64,000 nucleotides of DNA from Bacteroidota bacterium (GCA_023434025.1 JAEYTL010000056.1:109294-173293); one strand, 5' to 3'; shown: positions 1 through 10,027, counted from the stretch's first letter. Program-made: numbers and translations. Notes: a model not told the origin generated them from the letters alone.

Positions 1-647
1 TTGAGTTTGTGGGTCATCCGTTGATTGATGCTATTCATAACAGGGTAAAAGTGGATGAATCTACCTTTAGGAAGGAAAACAATTTAGACCAAAGACCCAT
101 CATTGCTCTTTTACCCGGCAGCAGAAAACAGGAAATCGGCAAGCTTTTGCATGAAATGCTGGCTGTTGTAAATGATTTCCCGGATTATCAATTTGTGATT
201 GCCGGAGCTCCCGGGCAGGATTTTGAGTTTTACAACCAGTTTCTGACGCACAAAGCTGTTCACTTTATCTCTAATAAAACCTACGATCTGTTAAGCGTTG
301 CTCATGCAGCTCTGGTTACTTCGGGAACTGCAACTTTGGAAACTGCATTGTTTAAAGTGCCGGAAGTAGTCTGTTATAAAGGAAACTGGATTTCATACCA
401 AATTGCCAAGCGAATTATTACATTGAAATACATTTCGCTGGTAAACTTAATCATGGACGAAGAAGTGGTGACCGAATTAATCCAGAACGACTGTAATTCA
501 AAAAAAATAAAAACCGAACTCAGTAAACTCCTGGATGAGAAATACCGTGAAAAATTAATTGAAAAATACCATCTTTTAGAAGAAAAACTGGGCGGTGAAG
601 GAGCCAGTGAAAAAGTAGCCAAATTAATTGTAGCTCATATTTCTTGA
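1..647 (+). CDS. lpxB: lipid-A-disaccharide synthase, C-terminal part
   Basis: The gene enters from the left edge; about 215 C-terminal residues of a family of roughly 370 are present. The in-frame GTG at 9 is an internal valine (reading FVGHPL, a conserved LpxB stretch), not a start. Visible GT19 features are LPGSRKQEI (the GSR nucleotide-binding turn), SGTATLETAL and the VCYKGNWISY segment. LpxB joins UDP-2,3-diacylglucosamine to lipid X to form the lipid A disaccharide on the inner face of the inner membrane. The C40 peptidase gene follows after 43 bases and has its own promoter. Confidence 0.95.
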   Translation, partial: EFVGHPLIDAIHNRVKVDESTFRKENNLDQRPIIALLPGSRKQEIGKLLHEMLAVVNDFPDYQFVIAGAPGQDFEFYNQFLTHKAVHFISNKTYDLLSVAHAALVTSGTATLETALFKVPEVVCYKGNWISYQIAKRIITLKYISLVNLIMDEEVVTELIQNDCNSKKIKTELSKLLDEKYREKLIEKYHLLEEKLGGEGASEKVAKLIVAHIS

Positions 648-674
648 TTTTAAAAATCCGTTTTTTTAACTTTG
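644..674 (+). promoter_or_regulatory. Bacteroidota-type promoter for the C40 peptidase gene
   Basis: A TTG at 644-646 (-33 element, overlapping the lpxB stop) is followed after 20 bases by TAACTTTG at 667-674, an exact match to the Bacteroidota -7 consensus TAnnTTTG. The TTG start codon at 691 lies 16 bases downstream, giving a very short leader. Confidence 0.6.
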
Positions 675-690
675 TAAAAATTAGAAATTC

Positions 691-1338
691 TTGAAAAACG
701 CAGTCATTATAACTTTTTTGTTGTTCTTTCTGGTGGGATGTAAATCCACCTCTTCCGGCATTGTTACCAGTAAGCATGAAGCTCAGAAAAAAGGCATTTA
801 TACCGTACCTGAAAGTAAACAACCCGTAGTAAAAAGCACCCGAAGTATAACTGACAGAAAAATTGCTGATACTGCTAAAAAGGCCCAAGCAACTGAATCG
901 GATGAAGATAATTTTGTTTCGGATAATGATGATGATACTTCCTATTTTGTAAAGCAATTGATCCGTTCAGCTATGCAGTATGAAGGTGTCCGCTATCGCG
1001 GCGGCGGAACTACCACCTCAGGAATGGACTGCTCCGGTCTGGTGAGCACTGTTTTTAAAACCCATGATATTTCACTGCCCAGAAGTTCCCGGGATATGTC
1101 TAAAGTGGGACAAAAATTAAAATTGAGAGATGTAAAAAAAGGGGACTTGGTGTTTTTTAAAACCAGTAACCGGGGCGTTATTAATCATGTAGGGCTGGTA
1201 ACCGAAGTGCGGGGTGAAGAAATTCTGTTCATTCATTCATCAGTGCAACGGGGTGTGATTATCTCTTCTACCAAAGAACCTTATTACCAACGTACTTTTG
1301 CTCAGGCTAACCGGATTTTGTCTGAGGAACATTTTTAA
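691..1338 (+). CDS. NlpC/P60 (C40) peptidase lipoprotein
   Basis: A 215-residue lipoprotein with a lipobox ending in Cys17 (FLVGC) and an NlpC/P60 domain from about residue 90. The catalytic Cys114 is in GMDCSGLV, His166 in INHVGLV, and the third polar residue is probably His182. The family (Spr/MepS-like) cleaves D-Glu-diaminopimelate-type bonds in peptidoglycan. An acidic low-complexity linker (residues 70-83) joins anchor and enzyme. The start is TTG: a promoter lies just upstream and the signal peptide begins there. Function is by family; the cleavage specificity is not determined. Confidence 0.88.
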   Translation: MKNAVIITFLLFFLVGCKSTSSGIVTSKHEAQKKGIYTVPESKQPVVKSTRSITDRKIADTAKKAQATESDEDNFVSDNDDDTSYFVKQLIRSAMQYEGVRYRGGGTTTSGMDCSGLVSTVFKTHDISLPRSSRDMSKVGQKLKLRDVKKGDLVFFKTSNRGVINHVGLVTEVRGEEILFIHSSVQRGVIISSTKEPYYQRTFAQANRILSEEHF

Positions 1339-1383
1339 TTGTATTATTTTCTTCCTATCTGATTTTTTATTATTTTCGTTTGT

Positions 1384-3414
1384 ATGAAAGTGATAAAATT
1401 TCCTACTATTATCATTGCTATCTGTTTGATTTTAGGCATTTTAGTTTCTAACGAAATCAAACCAGATGTTTATTTTACACTACTTCTTATTTCAGTAACA
1501 CTAGTTCCGTTTTTTATTTTATATTTTCTTCTAAGAAAGAATTTAACGTATCGACTGAGTTTCGGAATATCTTCCTATATGTTGGCCTTCACTTTAGGAA
1601 TATTTCTGTTTGCAATACATTATCCTAAAAATCAAACTTCTCACTATTCAAATTCTGAATATAATTCTTCTGAAAAGAATCTCATTAAAGGTGTTATTTC
1701 TGAAAAACTAAAACCCAATCAATTTTCATTTAAGTATTTTATGGAAGTTGAATCGGTCAATAAAAAAGCAACAAAAGGCAAACTTTTGATCATTTTGAAT
1801 AAGAAAGATGCAGAAAAAGAATTTGAAATTGGTGATAAAATTTTAGCAAACGCAATCATTAAACCCATCATCAGACCACATAATCCGTATCAATTTGATT
1901 ATGCTGCATATTTAGAAAAGAAGGATGTTTTTGATCAATTGTATTTAGAAAATCAAAACTATAAAATCATTGCCAAACAGGAAAACCTGAATTTTTTATT
2001 AGAAAAAACCAGAAACAATGTGGTTGCTCTTTTTGAATATGAAACGGTTTCAACGGAACGGTTAAACATTTTCAAAGCTTTATTTTTAGGACAACGGCAA
2101 AACATTGAACAAGAAGCGTTAGATAACTATTCCAAATCAGGTGCTATTCATATTCTGGCCATTTCAGGTTTACACATTGGTATTTTACTCTACTTTTTCA
2201 GGGCACTATTTAAACCTATTGAAAGAATTCGTCATGGCAGATATATAACCCCTTTTCTTTTAATAATCACGCTGTGGGCCTTTGCATTGCTTTCCGGTTT
2301 GTCAGCTTCTGTTGTGAGAGCCGTTACAATGTTCACGTTTGTCTGCATTGGAATGTACATGAACCGGGAAACCAATATTTATAACACATTGGGTTCTTCG
2401 ATTTTGATTTTATTGCTTTTTAAACCTAATTTTATTTTTGATGTCGGGTTTCAACTGAGTTATTGTGCGGTTTTTTCTATCGTAACCATGCAGCCTTTAT
2501 TCCGTAAACTATGGAACCCGAAAAACAAAATCGCAGGGTATTTTTATGACATCCTGACTGTTTCGTTTGCGGCTCAAATTGGCGTTTTGCCGCTGAGTAT
2601 CTATTACTTCCATCAATTTCCGGGTTTGTTTTTTGTTACTAATCTGGTTATTATTCCGCTATTGACTCTTATTTTACTAACCGGAATGGCAAGTATTCTT
2701 CTTTCCGCAATGGGGCTTCATATTTCCTTTCCGTTTCATTTTCTTTCAGAATTGATCGGATTGATGAATGGATACGTGCAATTGGTTTCTTCGTTTGAAC
2801 ACTTTATAATTAAAAACATCCCGTTTAACCATTTTATACTTTTTACTTCTTTATTACTGATTATCAGTATAATTATTTACAGCAAAAAACCCGGTTATAA
2901 AAGAACGGTTGCAGTGCTTATTTCAGTATTTATTTTTCAAATTTCGTTGATTGGCTCAATGGAATTTCACCGGAATCAAAACGAGTTTATTGTGTTTCAG
3001 TATCCTAAAAAAACAATTCTGGCCAGCAAAGAAAATAGCATAATTACATTACATTCGAACGACTCATCAGTAAAGTCGAATTACGTTATTAAAAACTATA
3101 TTGAAAACAATTTTGCCAGGATCGATACGGTTTGCAGCCTTCAAAACATATATCGGGTCAACCAAAACAAAATTCTAATTATTGACGAAAAAGGGATTTA
3201 TGACCTTCCGGTGAAACCTGAAATTGTATTGATTACACAATCTCCAAAAATAAATTTTGAAAGAGTTCTAAGCAACCTGAATCCTCTTCTTGTTATTGCT
3301 GATGGCAGTAATTACAAAAGTATGATTGACGATTGGCAAAAAACCTGCGATCAAAAAAATATCCCTTTTCACGCTACCAGCGAAAAGGGATATTATCGAA
3401 TTAGTTTAGACTGA
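1384..3414 (+). CDS. comEC: ComEC/Rec2-family DNA uptake channel protein
   Basis: 676 residues. N-terminal hydrophobic segments and a DUF4131-like region (about 1-200) precede the Competence domain (about 225-500), recognised by ILAISGLHIG at 257-266 and the SGLSASVVRAVTM helix near 305. ComEC carries single-stranded DNA across the inner membrane. The last 150 residues resemble only the distal part of the usual metallo-beta-lactamase-like domain and have no HxHxDH motif, so a nuclease function is unlikely. A TATTTTCG element at 1371-1378 is a near-consensus -7 box 5 bases before the ATG. The end abuts the convergent thioredoxin gene with no spacer. Confidence 0.88.
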   Translation: MKVIKFPTIIIAICLILGILVSNEIKPDVYFTLLLISVTLVPFFILYFLLRKNLTYRLSFGISSYMLAFTLGIFLFAIHYPKNQTSHYSNSEYNSSEKNLIKGVISEKLKPNQFSFKYFMEVESVNKKATKGKLLIILNKKDAEKEFEIGDKILANAIIKPIIRPHNPYQFDYAAYLEKKDVFDQLYLENQNYKIIAKQENLNFLLEKTRNNVVALFEYETVSTERLNIFKALFLGQRQNIEQEALDNYSKSGAIHILAISGLHIGILLYFFRALFKPIERIRHGRYITPFLLIITLWAFALLSGLSASVVRAVTMFTFVCIGMYMNRETNIYNTLGSSILILLLFKPNFIFDVGFQLSYCAVFSIVTMQPLFRKLWNPKNKIAGYFYDILTVSFAAQIGVLPLSIYYFHQFPGLFFVTNLVIIPLLTLILLTGMASILLSAMGLHISFPFHFLSELIGLMNGYVQLVSSFEHFIIKNIPFNHFILFTSLLLIISIIIYSKKPGYKRTVAVLISVFIFQISLIGSMEFHRNQNEFIVFQYPKKTILASKENSIITLHSNDSSVKSNYVIKNYIENNFARIDTVCSLQNIYRVNQNKILIIDEKGIYDLPVKPEIVLITQSPKINFERVLSNLNPLLVIADGSNYKSMIDDWQKTCDQKNIPFHATSEKGYYRISLD

Positions 3415-3873
3415 CTATTTTTTTGCTATAAACTGATCGGCAACTTCAATCCACTTTAATGGTCCGCCACCAACATAACCTGTTTTTCCAAGCTGTTGAA
3501 GATTGATTTGTTCTCCATTTTTCTGCGGTGTAACAAACCAAACGGTTGGGTAACCTGAAACCTGAAAAATTTGTTGCAACTGAGCATTTTGTTGAGCCAA
3601 ACCAGGCTCTAATTTTGTTTTCCGGGGAAAATCCAGTTCTACCAGTACAACCTTGTTGGCCCACTCTGAAAACTCCGGTTTAAGAAAAACTTCTTTTTGC
3701 AATTTGATACACCAGCCACACCAGTCACTACCCGTAAAAAACAGTAACATTGGCTTGTTGGTTCTGGAGGATATCTCTACAGCTTTATTAATATCGGTAT
3801 GCCACGTCAGTTCTTGTGCAGAAACATTATGTACCGCACAATAAAAGAATAAAAACAAAATTGCCTTTTTCAT
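3415..3873 (-). CDS. exported thioredoxin-like protein (CGWC)
   Basis: About 152 residues with a signal peptide cut near VSAQ and a thioredoxin fold carrying CGWC in the stretch GSDWCGWCIKLQ. The WCGWC form and the following KLQKEVF are typical of the Thioredoxin_7/DUF255-like group. It probably acts as a periplasmic thiol-disulfide exchange protein. The ATG at 3873 shares one base with the stop of the upstream thioredoxin gene (TGATG), so the two are translationally coupled. A cis-Pro is seen in SGYPTVWF. Confidence 0.85.
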   Translation of the reverse strand: MKKAILFLFFYCAVHNVSAQELTWHTDINKAVEISSRTNKPMLLFFTGSDWCGWCIKLQKEVFLKPEFSEWANKVVLVELDFPRKTKLEPGLAQQNAQLQQIFQVSGYPTVWFVTPQKNGEQINLQQLGKTGYVGGGPLKWIEVADQFIAKK

Positions 3874-4334
3874 CACTTAATTTCTTTTAATTCTGCCAAC
3901 AATTGATCGGCTTGATAATACCCGACAATTACCTTGGCAATATCCCCTTTTTTATCCAATACATACATCGAAGGATAACCCTCTACTTTTAAAAATCCGG
4001 TAAATTCATGCATGCTGTTTCTACCTTTCCGGTTGGCGTCATATCCCGGATTGGCATATTTTTTCCCTTTGTAATTAACCGTTGTATTTCCTTCTCCATT
4101 GAATTTAACGGCATAATAATTTGCATTAATATACTCCGCAAATTCTTTGGTTTGAAACGTGTTTTTATCCAACATTTTACAGGGTCCGCACCAATCGGTA
4201 TAGACATCCATAAAAATAGGTTTCGGGTTTTTTTTCTGAAGTGCCGTTGCCTCATCAAAAGTCAACCATTTAATTTCCTGGGCCTGTAAAACCGAAACCG
4301 TTATCAAAGCAAAAAGTAAGATGATCTTTTTCAT
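3873..4334 (-). CDS. exported thioredoxin-like protein (CGPC)
   Basis: 153 residues from the chosen ATG. A signal peptide ends near LQAQ. The classical thioredoxin active site CGPC (Cys49, Cys52) is in TDWCGPCKML, and the cis-Pro is in EGYPSMYV. The reading frame stays open upstream to a TTG at 4352 and another ATG at 4340, but the hydrophobic signal starts at MKKIILLF, so ATG 4334 (or 4340) is preferred. It is co-transcribed with the CGWC paralogue downstream. Likely role: periplasmic disulfide reduction; partners unknown. Confidence 0.85.
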   Translation of the reverse strand: MKKIILLFALITVSVLQAQEIKWLTFDEATALQKKNPKPIFMDVYTDWCGPCKMLDKNTFQTKEFAEYINANYYAVKFNGEGNTTVNYKGKKYANPGYDANRKGRNSMHEFTGFLKVEGYPSMYVLDKKGDIAKVIVGYYQADQLLAELKEIK

Positions 4335-4383
4335 GGTCATAAATTTTTTCAATTTTTTTATTTTTCAAAAATGATGCCGAACA

Positions 4384-6126
4384 TTACCGGACTCCGTGCA
4401 TTAGTTTTTTGATGACAGGTTGAAAAACAACAGCTACTACTCCAATGGCAATAGAAACAAAAGTTAACATCCAAAAGAAAAAACTTATTCCTTTCTCATC
4501 TGCAATTTTATCAATGTTTTCACCAAATTTAGCGGCTCCTTTCATACCAATTGCAACGGCTAAATACCAAATTCCAAACATCATGGCAATCATTCTTGCC
4601 GGAACTAATTTACTCACGTAGGACAATCCAACCGGGGAAATACATAATTCGCCCATCGTATGGAACAAATATACTAAAATAAGCCAGATCATACTCACCG
4701 ATGCTGTTTTTGCCCCTGGTTCAATTCCGGCAGATCCAAATGCTACACAAGCCATTCCTAAGGCCAATAAGAACATTCCTATTCCATATTTCATATTAGC
4801 TGACGGATTGTATTTACTTTCCCACCATTTTGAAAACAGCGGGGCTAAGCTGATAATGAATAATGAGTTTAAGGTTGAAAACCACGAAGCAGGAACTTCT
4901 AACGTTTCTTCCTGGTATTGATTATAAAGCATCCAAAGTGCTATTCCCCATACAATCACAAAACTAAAAGCTAAAATAATATTGGCCAGAGCATATTTTT
5001 TAAATGTCTGCTTAAATAATAAATACAGAACCCAAGTAATTATTGCTAATGGAACTATTGTTATTAATCCGTTTATAATTTTAAAAACAGTCCCTGCACT
5101 TCCTTCTAAAACACGATTGGTATAATCTTTTGCAAAAATGGTTAAAGTACCCGGTGACTGCTCAAATATTGCCCAGAAGAAAATGGTCAGAAATGCAAAA
5201 AAAGTAACTGCAATTAACTTTTCTTTCGTTATTTGAGAATAATTTTTAAGTCGGTAAAAAAGTAAGAAAACAAAAAGAACTAAAGCCAAAAGAATTGTAA
5301 AATTGTTGCCGGATAATCCTAATACATTGAAATTAAAAATATCAACAGCACCACTGGAAATAATTTTGGCTGGTTCAAAAATAATCCAAACCAGACCTAA
5401 AACCACCGTAATTGCTATAATAACCAATTGCCAAACCGGAAATGGATTAAGCTTGTCATTAAATTCATCTGTTAATGCAACTTCTTTTTTTACTGGTTTC
5501 AGACCAATATTTCCAAAAATATCCTGAGAGAGCCAAAATTGTAATGTTCCAAAAAACATAAAAATTCCGGCCAGACCAAATCCCCAGCTCCATCCTACCA
5601 TTTCACCTAAATAACCGCACAATAGAATACCGAAAAAGGCTCCGGCATTTACACCCATGTAGAAAATAGTATAAGCCCCGTCTTTCTTGTCCTGACGGTC
5701 TTTATACATTTCAGAAATAATAGACGTCATATTAGGCTTAAAAAACCCGTTCCCGAATACCAGCAAGGCTAAGCCCAAATAAATAGAGAATTCGGTTTCA
5801 ACTGCCATCGAGGCATGCCCCAAAGTCATCAGACCTGCACCAATAAACACCGCCATTCTATAGCCGATTTTTTTGTCGGCAAAATACCCTCCCATCATTG
5901 TTGACAAATAAACCAAGCCTACATAGGAACCAAATAATGCCATGGCCTGTTCTCTATCCCAGGCCCAACCACCATCTATTAAAGCTGAAGTTAAAAACAT
6001 GACTAATAAAGCTCTCATTCCATAGAATGAAAAACGCTCCCACATTTCGGTAAAAAACAATACAAAGAGTCCTGCCGGATGACCAAGAACCGTACTTTTG
6101 AAAAATTGATCGGTTGAGTTATTCAT
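4384..6126 (-). CDS. POT-family proton-dependent peptide transporter
   Basis: 580 residues, polytopic. The POT/PTR signature ExxERF is present as EMWERFSFYG near residue 30. The protein has the usual two six-helix bundles plus extra helices and ends in KKLMHGVR, nearly the same tail as its neighbour. POT carriers import di- and tripeptides with protons. It is the last gene of a minus-strand run dipeptidyl peptidase - POT - POT (spacings 8 and 13 bases), which indicates uptake of dipeptides released by the peptidase. Longer than its paralogue because of central insertions. Confidence 0.9.
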   Translation of the reverse strand: MNNSTDQFFKSTVLGHPAGLFVLFFTEMWERFSFYGMRALLVMFLTSALIDGGWAWDREQAMALFGSYVGLVYLSTMMGGYFADKKIGYRMAVFIGAGLMTLGHASMAVETEFSIYLGLALLVFGNGFFKPNMTSIISEMYKDRQDKKDGAYTIFYMGVNAGAFFGILLCGYLGEMVGWSWGFGLAGIFMFFGTLQFWLSQDIFGNIGLKPVKKEVALTDEFNDKLNPFPVWQLVIIAITVVLGLVWIIFEPAKIISSGAVDIFNFNVLGLSGNNFTILLALVLFVFLLFYRLKNYSQITKEKLIAVTFFAFLTIFFWAIFEQSPGTLTIFAKDYTNRVLEGSAGTVFKIINGLITIVPLAIITWVLYLLFKQTFKKYALANIILAFSFVIVWGIALWMLYNQYQEETLEVPASWFSTLNSLFIISLAPLFSKWWESKYNPSANMKYGIGMFLLALGMACVAFGSAGIEPGAKTASVSMIWLILVYLFHTMGELCISPVGLSYVSKLVPARMIAMMFGIWYLAVAIGMKGAAKFGENIDKIADEKGISFFFWMLTFVSIAIGVVAVVFQPVIKKLMHGVR

Positions 6127-6139
6127 AAAATCTAAAAGT

Positions 6140-7687
6140 TTATTTATTTAATTCTTTATCTACGCCGTGCATTAACTTTTTAATCAATGGTGATAAAACC
6201 AGCAATAAGACCCCAATACCTACACCTGTGTAAAACAGGTAACCAAATAGTTTTAAATAGGCCGGCTTGGCAATATCTAATGACAATTCCTCTCCAACAT
6301 TGGTGTCAATAGCAGCTATATTTGCCAGAACACCTGCTATAAATTCAGAACTGGCAGTAGCTAAAAACCAAACCCCCATCATAAAACCGACGATTTTGGC
6401 CGGTGATAATTTAGTTACCGCAGACAATCCTACCGGAGATAAACAAAGTTCGCCCATTGTATGCAAAAGGTAAGTTAAAACCAACCAAATGGCAGCTACC
6501 TGCCCCGCACCGGAAACATTTATTCCATGTACCAGGACTCCAAATCCTAATCCGACAAATATTAATGCTGAAGCAAACTTTACCGCAGTATTTGGATTGT
6601 ACTTTCCTAACTTGACCCAGACCCATGCAAAAACAGGTGCTAACATTATAATAAACAACGCATTCAGACTTAAAAACTGATTGGGCTTCCAATTTACTCC
6701 CAGAAAATTAGTGTCTAAAGCCCGATCTGCAAAAAGGTTCATAGACGTGTAGGCCTGTTCAAACAATGCCCAAAAAACTACCGTAAAAACGATTAAAACA
6801 GTTAGAGCCAACAGCCTTTCTCTGGCAATTTTGTCAAGTTTTGTAATCGCATAATACAATATATAGATAAATGAAATCACTCCGGAGACAATCAACGTAT
6901 TCTGTACAACCGAATGACTTTGAACCATTTGCCAAATTAAAGCAGTAGCTAATGTGCCCAACATATAAATCCAATATTCTGTTTTTATACCAAAACGAAT
7001 TTTATTGAGCTCATCCGGATAATTTGATTCTCCTTTTCCTTTGAAGTATTTAGAACCGTAAATAAAAGTAATCAATCCCAGCAGCATTCCTATTCCAGCA
7101 GCTCCAAAACCATAACTCCAACCAAATTCGTCGCCTAACCAAGCACAAATTATGGTGGCTAAAAATGACCCCAAATTAATTCCCATGTAAAAAATGGTAA
7201 ACCCGGAATCACGTCTAATATCACCTTGTTCATAAAGTTCTCCGACAAGTGAGGAGATATTTGCCTTTAAAAACCCAACCCCCATCACAATAAATGCAAG
7301 AGAAAAATAAAAAACCTGCAAAGCAAATTCGTCTCTGACTATTTCTCCTGTTACCGATTTAGTGGCCTGATTCCCTTCAAAAGCCATTCCTAAATGTCCC
7401 AAAACAAGCAAAACAGCTCCAAAAATAATTGCTTTTCTAAAGCCCAAGTACTTATCTGCCAGATACCCTCCTATCACCGGGGTAGCATAAACAAGTGCGG
7501 CATAACTTCCGACCAAAAGATTTCCGTCAGTATCTAAAAACAAATGATATTTTACTAAATAATATATCAGCAAAGCCTTCATTCCGTAAAAAGAGAATCG
7601 CTCCCACATTTCAGTGAAAAACAAAACATAGAGTCCGACCGGATGTCCTAGGATTGTTTTTTCATTTAACTTTTGTTCGTTTGTCAT
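6140..7687 (-). CDS. POT-family proton-dependent peptide transporter (second copy)
   Basis: 515 residues, same family as the next gene: EMWERFSFYG near residue 30, GELCLSPVGLS in the C-terminal half, tail KKLMHGVDKE. The two carriers are clearly diverged paralogues, so they probably differ in peptide preference. It lies 8 bases after the DPP IV-like peptidase and 13 bases before the other POT gene, consistent with one operon. Confidence 0.9.
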   Translation of the reverse strand: MTNEQKLNEKTILGHPVGLYVLFFTEMWERFSFYGMKALLIYYLVKYHLFLDTDGNLLVGSYAALVYATPVIGGYLADKYLGFRKAIIFGAVLLVLGHLGMAFEGNQATKSVTGEIVRDEFALQVFYFSLAFIVMGVGFLKANISSLVGELYEQGDIRRDSGFTIFYMGINLGSFLATIICAWLGDEFGWSYGFGAAGIGMLLGLITFIYGSKYFKGKGESNYPDELNKIRFGIKTEYWIYMLGTLATALIWQMVQSHSVVQNTLIVSGVISFIYILYYAITKLDKIARERLLALTVLIVFTVVFWALFEQAYTSMNLFADRALDTNFLGVNWKPNQFLSLNALFIIMLAPVFAWVWVKLGKYNPNTAVKFASALIFVGLGFGVLVHGINVSGAGQVAAIWLVLTYLLHTMGELCLSPVGLSAVTKLSPAKIVGFMMGVWFLATASSEFIAGVLANIAAIDTNVGEELSLDIAKPAYLKLFGYLFYTGVGIGVLLLVLSPLIKKLMHGVDKELNK

Positions 7688-7695
7688 AAGTCAGG

Positions 7696-9873
7696 TTATA
7701 AATTAGCTTTAATATAATTTGTCATTTTGGTATATAACTGTAATCGGATATTTCCGCCGTAAATACCGTGATTGGTATCCGGATAAACAGCCTGATCAAA
7801 TTGCTTGTTGGCCAGTTGTAACGCACGGATCATACGGGCAGCATTTTGAAAATGCACATTGTCATCGGCTGTTCCGTGTATAATCAGATAGTTCCCTTTG
7901 AGTTTATCCACATGATTGATGGGTGAATTATCGTCATACCCGCTTGCATTTTCCTGTGGTGTTTGCATATATCTTTCGGTATAAATCGTATCATAAAACC
8001 GCCAGTTGGTTACCGGTGCCACTGCAATGGCTGTTTTAAATACGTCATTCCCTTTTAAAATACAATTACTGGACATGAATCCGCCATAGCTCCAGCCCCA
8101 GATCCCGATTCGGGTCTTGTCGATATACGGATAAGTTCCGAATACTTTTGCGGCATCTATCTGGTCTTCCACTTCGTATTTCCCTAATTCTTTTTGGGTT
8201 ACTTTTTTAAAAGCCGCTCCTTTGAATCCGGTACCTCTTCCGTCAACACAAGCTACCAAATAACCTTCCTGAGCCAATAACATATGCCAATAATCATTAG
8301 TATTCAACCATTGATTAGCGACTTGCTGCGAACCCGGACCGCTGTATTGGAACATTAGTAAAGGATATTTTTTGGAGGCATCAAAATCTTTGGGTTTGAT
8401 GATATACGCATTTAAGCGATGACCTTTTTCTGTCGTTAACTCAAAATATTCTTTGACAGGAAGATTATATTTTTTCAATTTTGAAGCTAATTCTGTATTG
8501 TCAACAATCGATTGGATTTGTTTTCCATCTTTAGAACTGTTCAAGGTAAAAGACGTTGGTTCTGTTGAACCGGAGTATGAATTTATAAAAAAGTTAAAAT
8601 CAGGGCTTAATGTTGCTTTGTTTGTTCCTGTTTTTGGGGTTAAGCGAACTTTATTTTTACCATCTAACCTGACCTTGTACACATCGCGGTTGACAGAACC
8701 GTTTTCTGTAGATTGATAAAAGATTGTTTTTGTTTTGGAATCATAACCATAAAATCCTGTTACTTCCCAATTCCCTTTGGTAATCTGGCGAATCAGTTTT
8801 CCTTTTCTGTCGTAATGATAAATATGATTAAACCCATCTTTCTCGGAAGTCCAGATAAAACTGTTATCGTCTAAAAAGGTAAGGTTATCATGAATATCAA
8901 CATACGCTGCGTCTTTTTCTTCAATAATGATAGTAGAACTGCGGGTGTTGACATCAACAAAAGACAAATGCAACAAATTCTGATGCCTGTTCATTATCTG
9001 AAAGCTCAGCAAGTTAGCCTCATTGGTCCATTTGATCCTCGGAATATAAAATTCACCACCTCCGTAAACATCAACCAGATTAGCTGTTGAATTTTTTGCG
9101 AGGTCATACACCTCCAATGTCACCTTTGAATTTTTTTCTCCCGCCTTTGGATACTTAAAAACCTCTTGCGAAGGATATAATTCTTTTCCGTAAACATCCA
9201 TGGAAAACTCCGGAACTTCGGTTTCATTAAACTTCAGAAAGGCAATTTTATCTCCTGTTTTATTCCATTCAAAAGCACGGACAAATCCAAACTCTTCTTC
9301 GTAAACCCAATCGGTTACACCGTTGATAATATAATTTTGACTTCCGTCTTCGGTAAGTTTAACTGTTGATCTTTTTTCCAAATCTGTCACAATAAGATTG
9401 TTTTCAAAAACATAAGCAACCTTTTTCCCATCAGGAGAAAAAACCGGTTCCTGAACTTTTTGATCGGCTAATTCTTTTAGTGTTCTGGACGAAATGTCAT
9501 AGATAAAATAATTTGCTCTCGCCGAATGCCTGTATATAGGCTCAGAATTTGTAGCAATCAAAATTTGAGTTTCAGCGGCATTGAATGAATAACTGTCTAT
9601 GGAGGATAGTCCCAGAAAATTTTTAGTATCAATGAGTGTATTAACCTTTTTTAACGTGGCAAAATCGTACAAATCAATTTGATAACTCTTGGAGTTTCTA
9701 TCAACATTTAAAACCGTGTATTGATTTGTGTTTTTTAGTGCTTGCAGAGCCTCCATCCCTTTTGTTCTGAAAGTGCCTGAAGACCAGATATCTTCTAAGG
9801 TTATTTTTTGCTGACCAACGGCGGTCACAGACACAAAAAGTAAGAGACAGACGAGTCTATAAAATGGATTCAT
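7696..9873 (-). CDS. S9B dipeptidyl peptidase (DPP IV type)
   Basis: 725 residues with a signal peptide (cleavage near AVGQQ), a DPP IV N-terminal beta-propeller (about 90-480) and an alpha/beta-hydrolase S9 domain (about 500-725). The catalytic triad is Ser595 in GWSYGG, Asp670 (or Asp671) in HGTADDNVH, and His702 in DTNHGIYGG. The double-Glu motif that holds the substrate N-terminus is visible as DWVYEEEFGF at 188-197, which supports true dipeptidyl aminopeptidase activity (X-Pro or X-Ala). Periplasmic or outer-membrane-associated. First gene of the peptide-uptake operon. Confidence 0.92.
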   Translation of the reverse strand: MNPFYRLVCLLLFVSVTAVGQQKITLEDIWSSGTFRTKGMEALQALKNTNQYTVLNVDRNSKSYQIDLYDFATLKKVNTLIDTKNFLGLSSIDSYSFNAAETQILIATNSEPIYRHSARANYFIYDISSRTLKELADQKVQEPVFSPDGKKVAYVFENNLIVTDLEKRSTVKLTEDGSQNYIINGVTDWVYEEEFGFVRAFEWNKTGDKIAFLKFNETEVPEFSMDVYGKELYPSQEVFKYPKAGEKNSKVTLEVYDLAKNSTANLVDVYGGGEFYIPRIKWTNEANLLSFQIMNRHQNLLHLSFVDVNTRSSTIIIEEKDAAYVDIHDNLTFLDDNSFIWTSEKDGFNHIYHYDRKGKLIRQITKGNWEVTGFYGYDSKTKTIFYQSTENGSVNRDVYKVRLDGKNKVRLTPKTGTNKATLSPDFNFFINSYSGSTEPTSFTLNSSKDGKQIQSIVDNTELASKLKKYNLPVKEYFELTTEKGHRLNAYIIKPKDFDASKKYPLLMFQYSGPGSQQVANQWLNTNDYWHMLLAQEGYLVACVDGRGTGFKGAAFKKVTQKELGKYEVEDQIDAAKVFGTYPYIDKTRIGIWGWSYGGFMSSNCILKGNDVFKTAIAVAPVTNWRFYDTIYTERYMQTPQENASGYDDNSPINHVDKLKGNYLIIHGTADDNVHFQNAARMIRALQLANKQFDQAVYPDTNHGIYGGNIRLQLYTKMTNYIKANL

Positions 9874-10027
9874 TTTTAATGCATTAAAAAAAGATTCAAT
9901 TTTAGTGAAAAAATTGGAATAAAACGTGTTTTTTTGTGTTAAATAGCAAATTTGGCTTTTTAAGCACGCTGAAATTAAAATACGCTTATTCTCATTTTAG
10001 AAAAACCTCCAAAGATTATTTCTTCCT

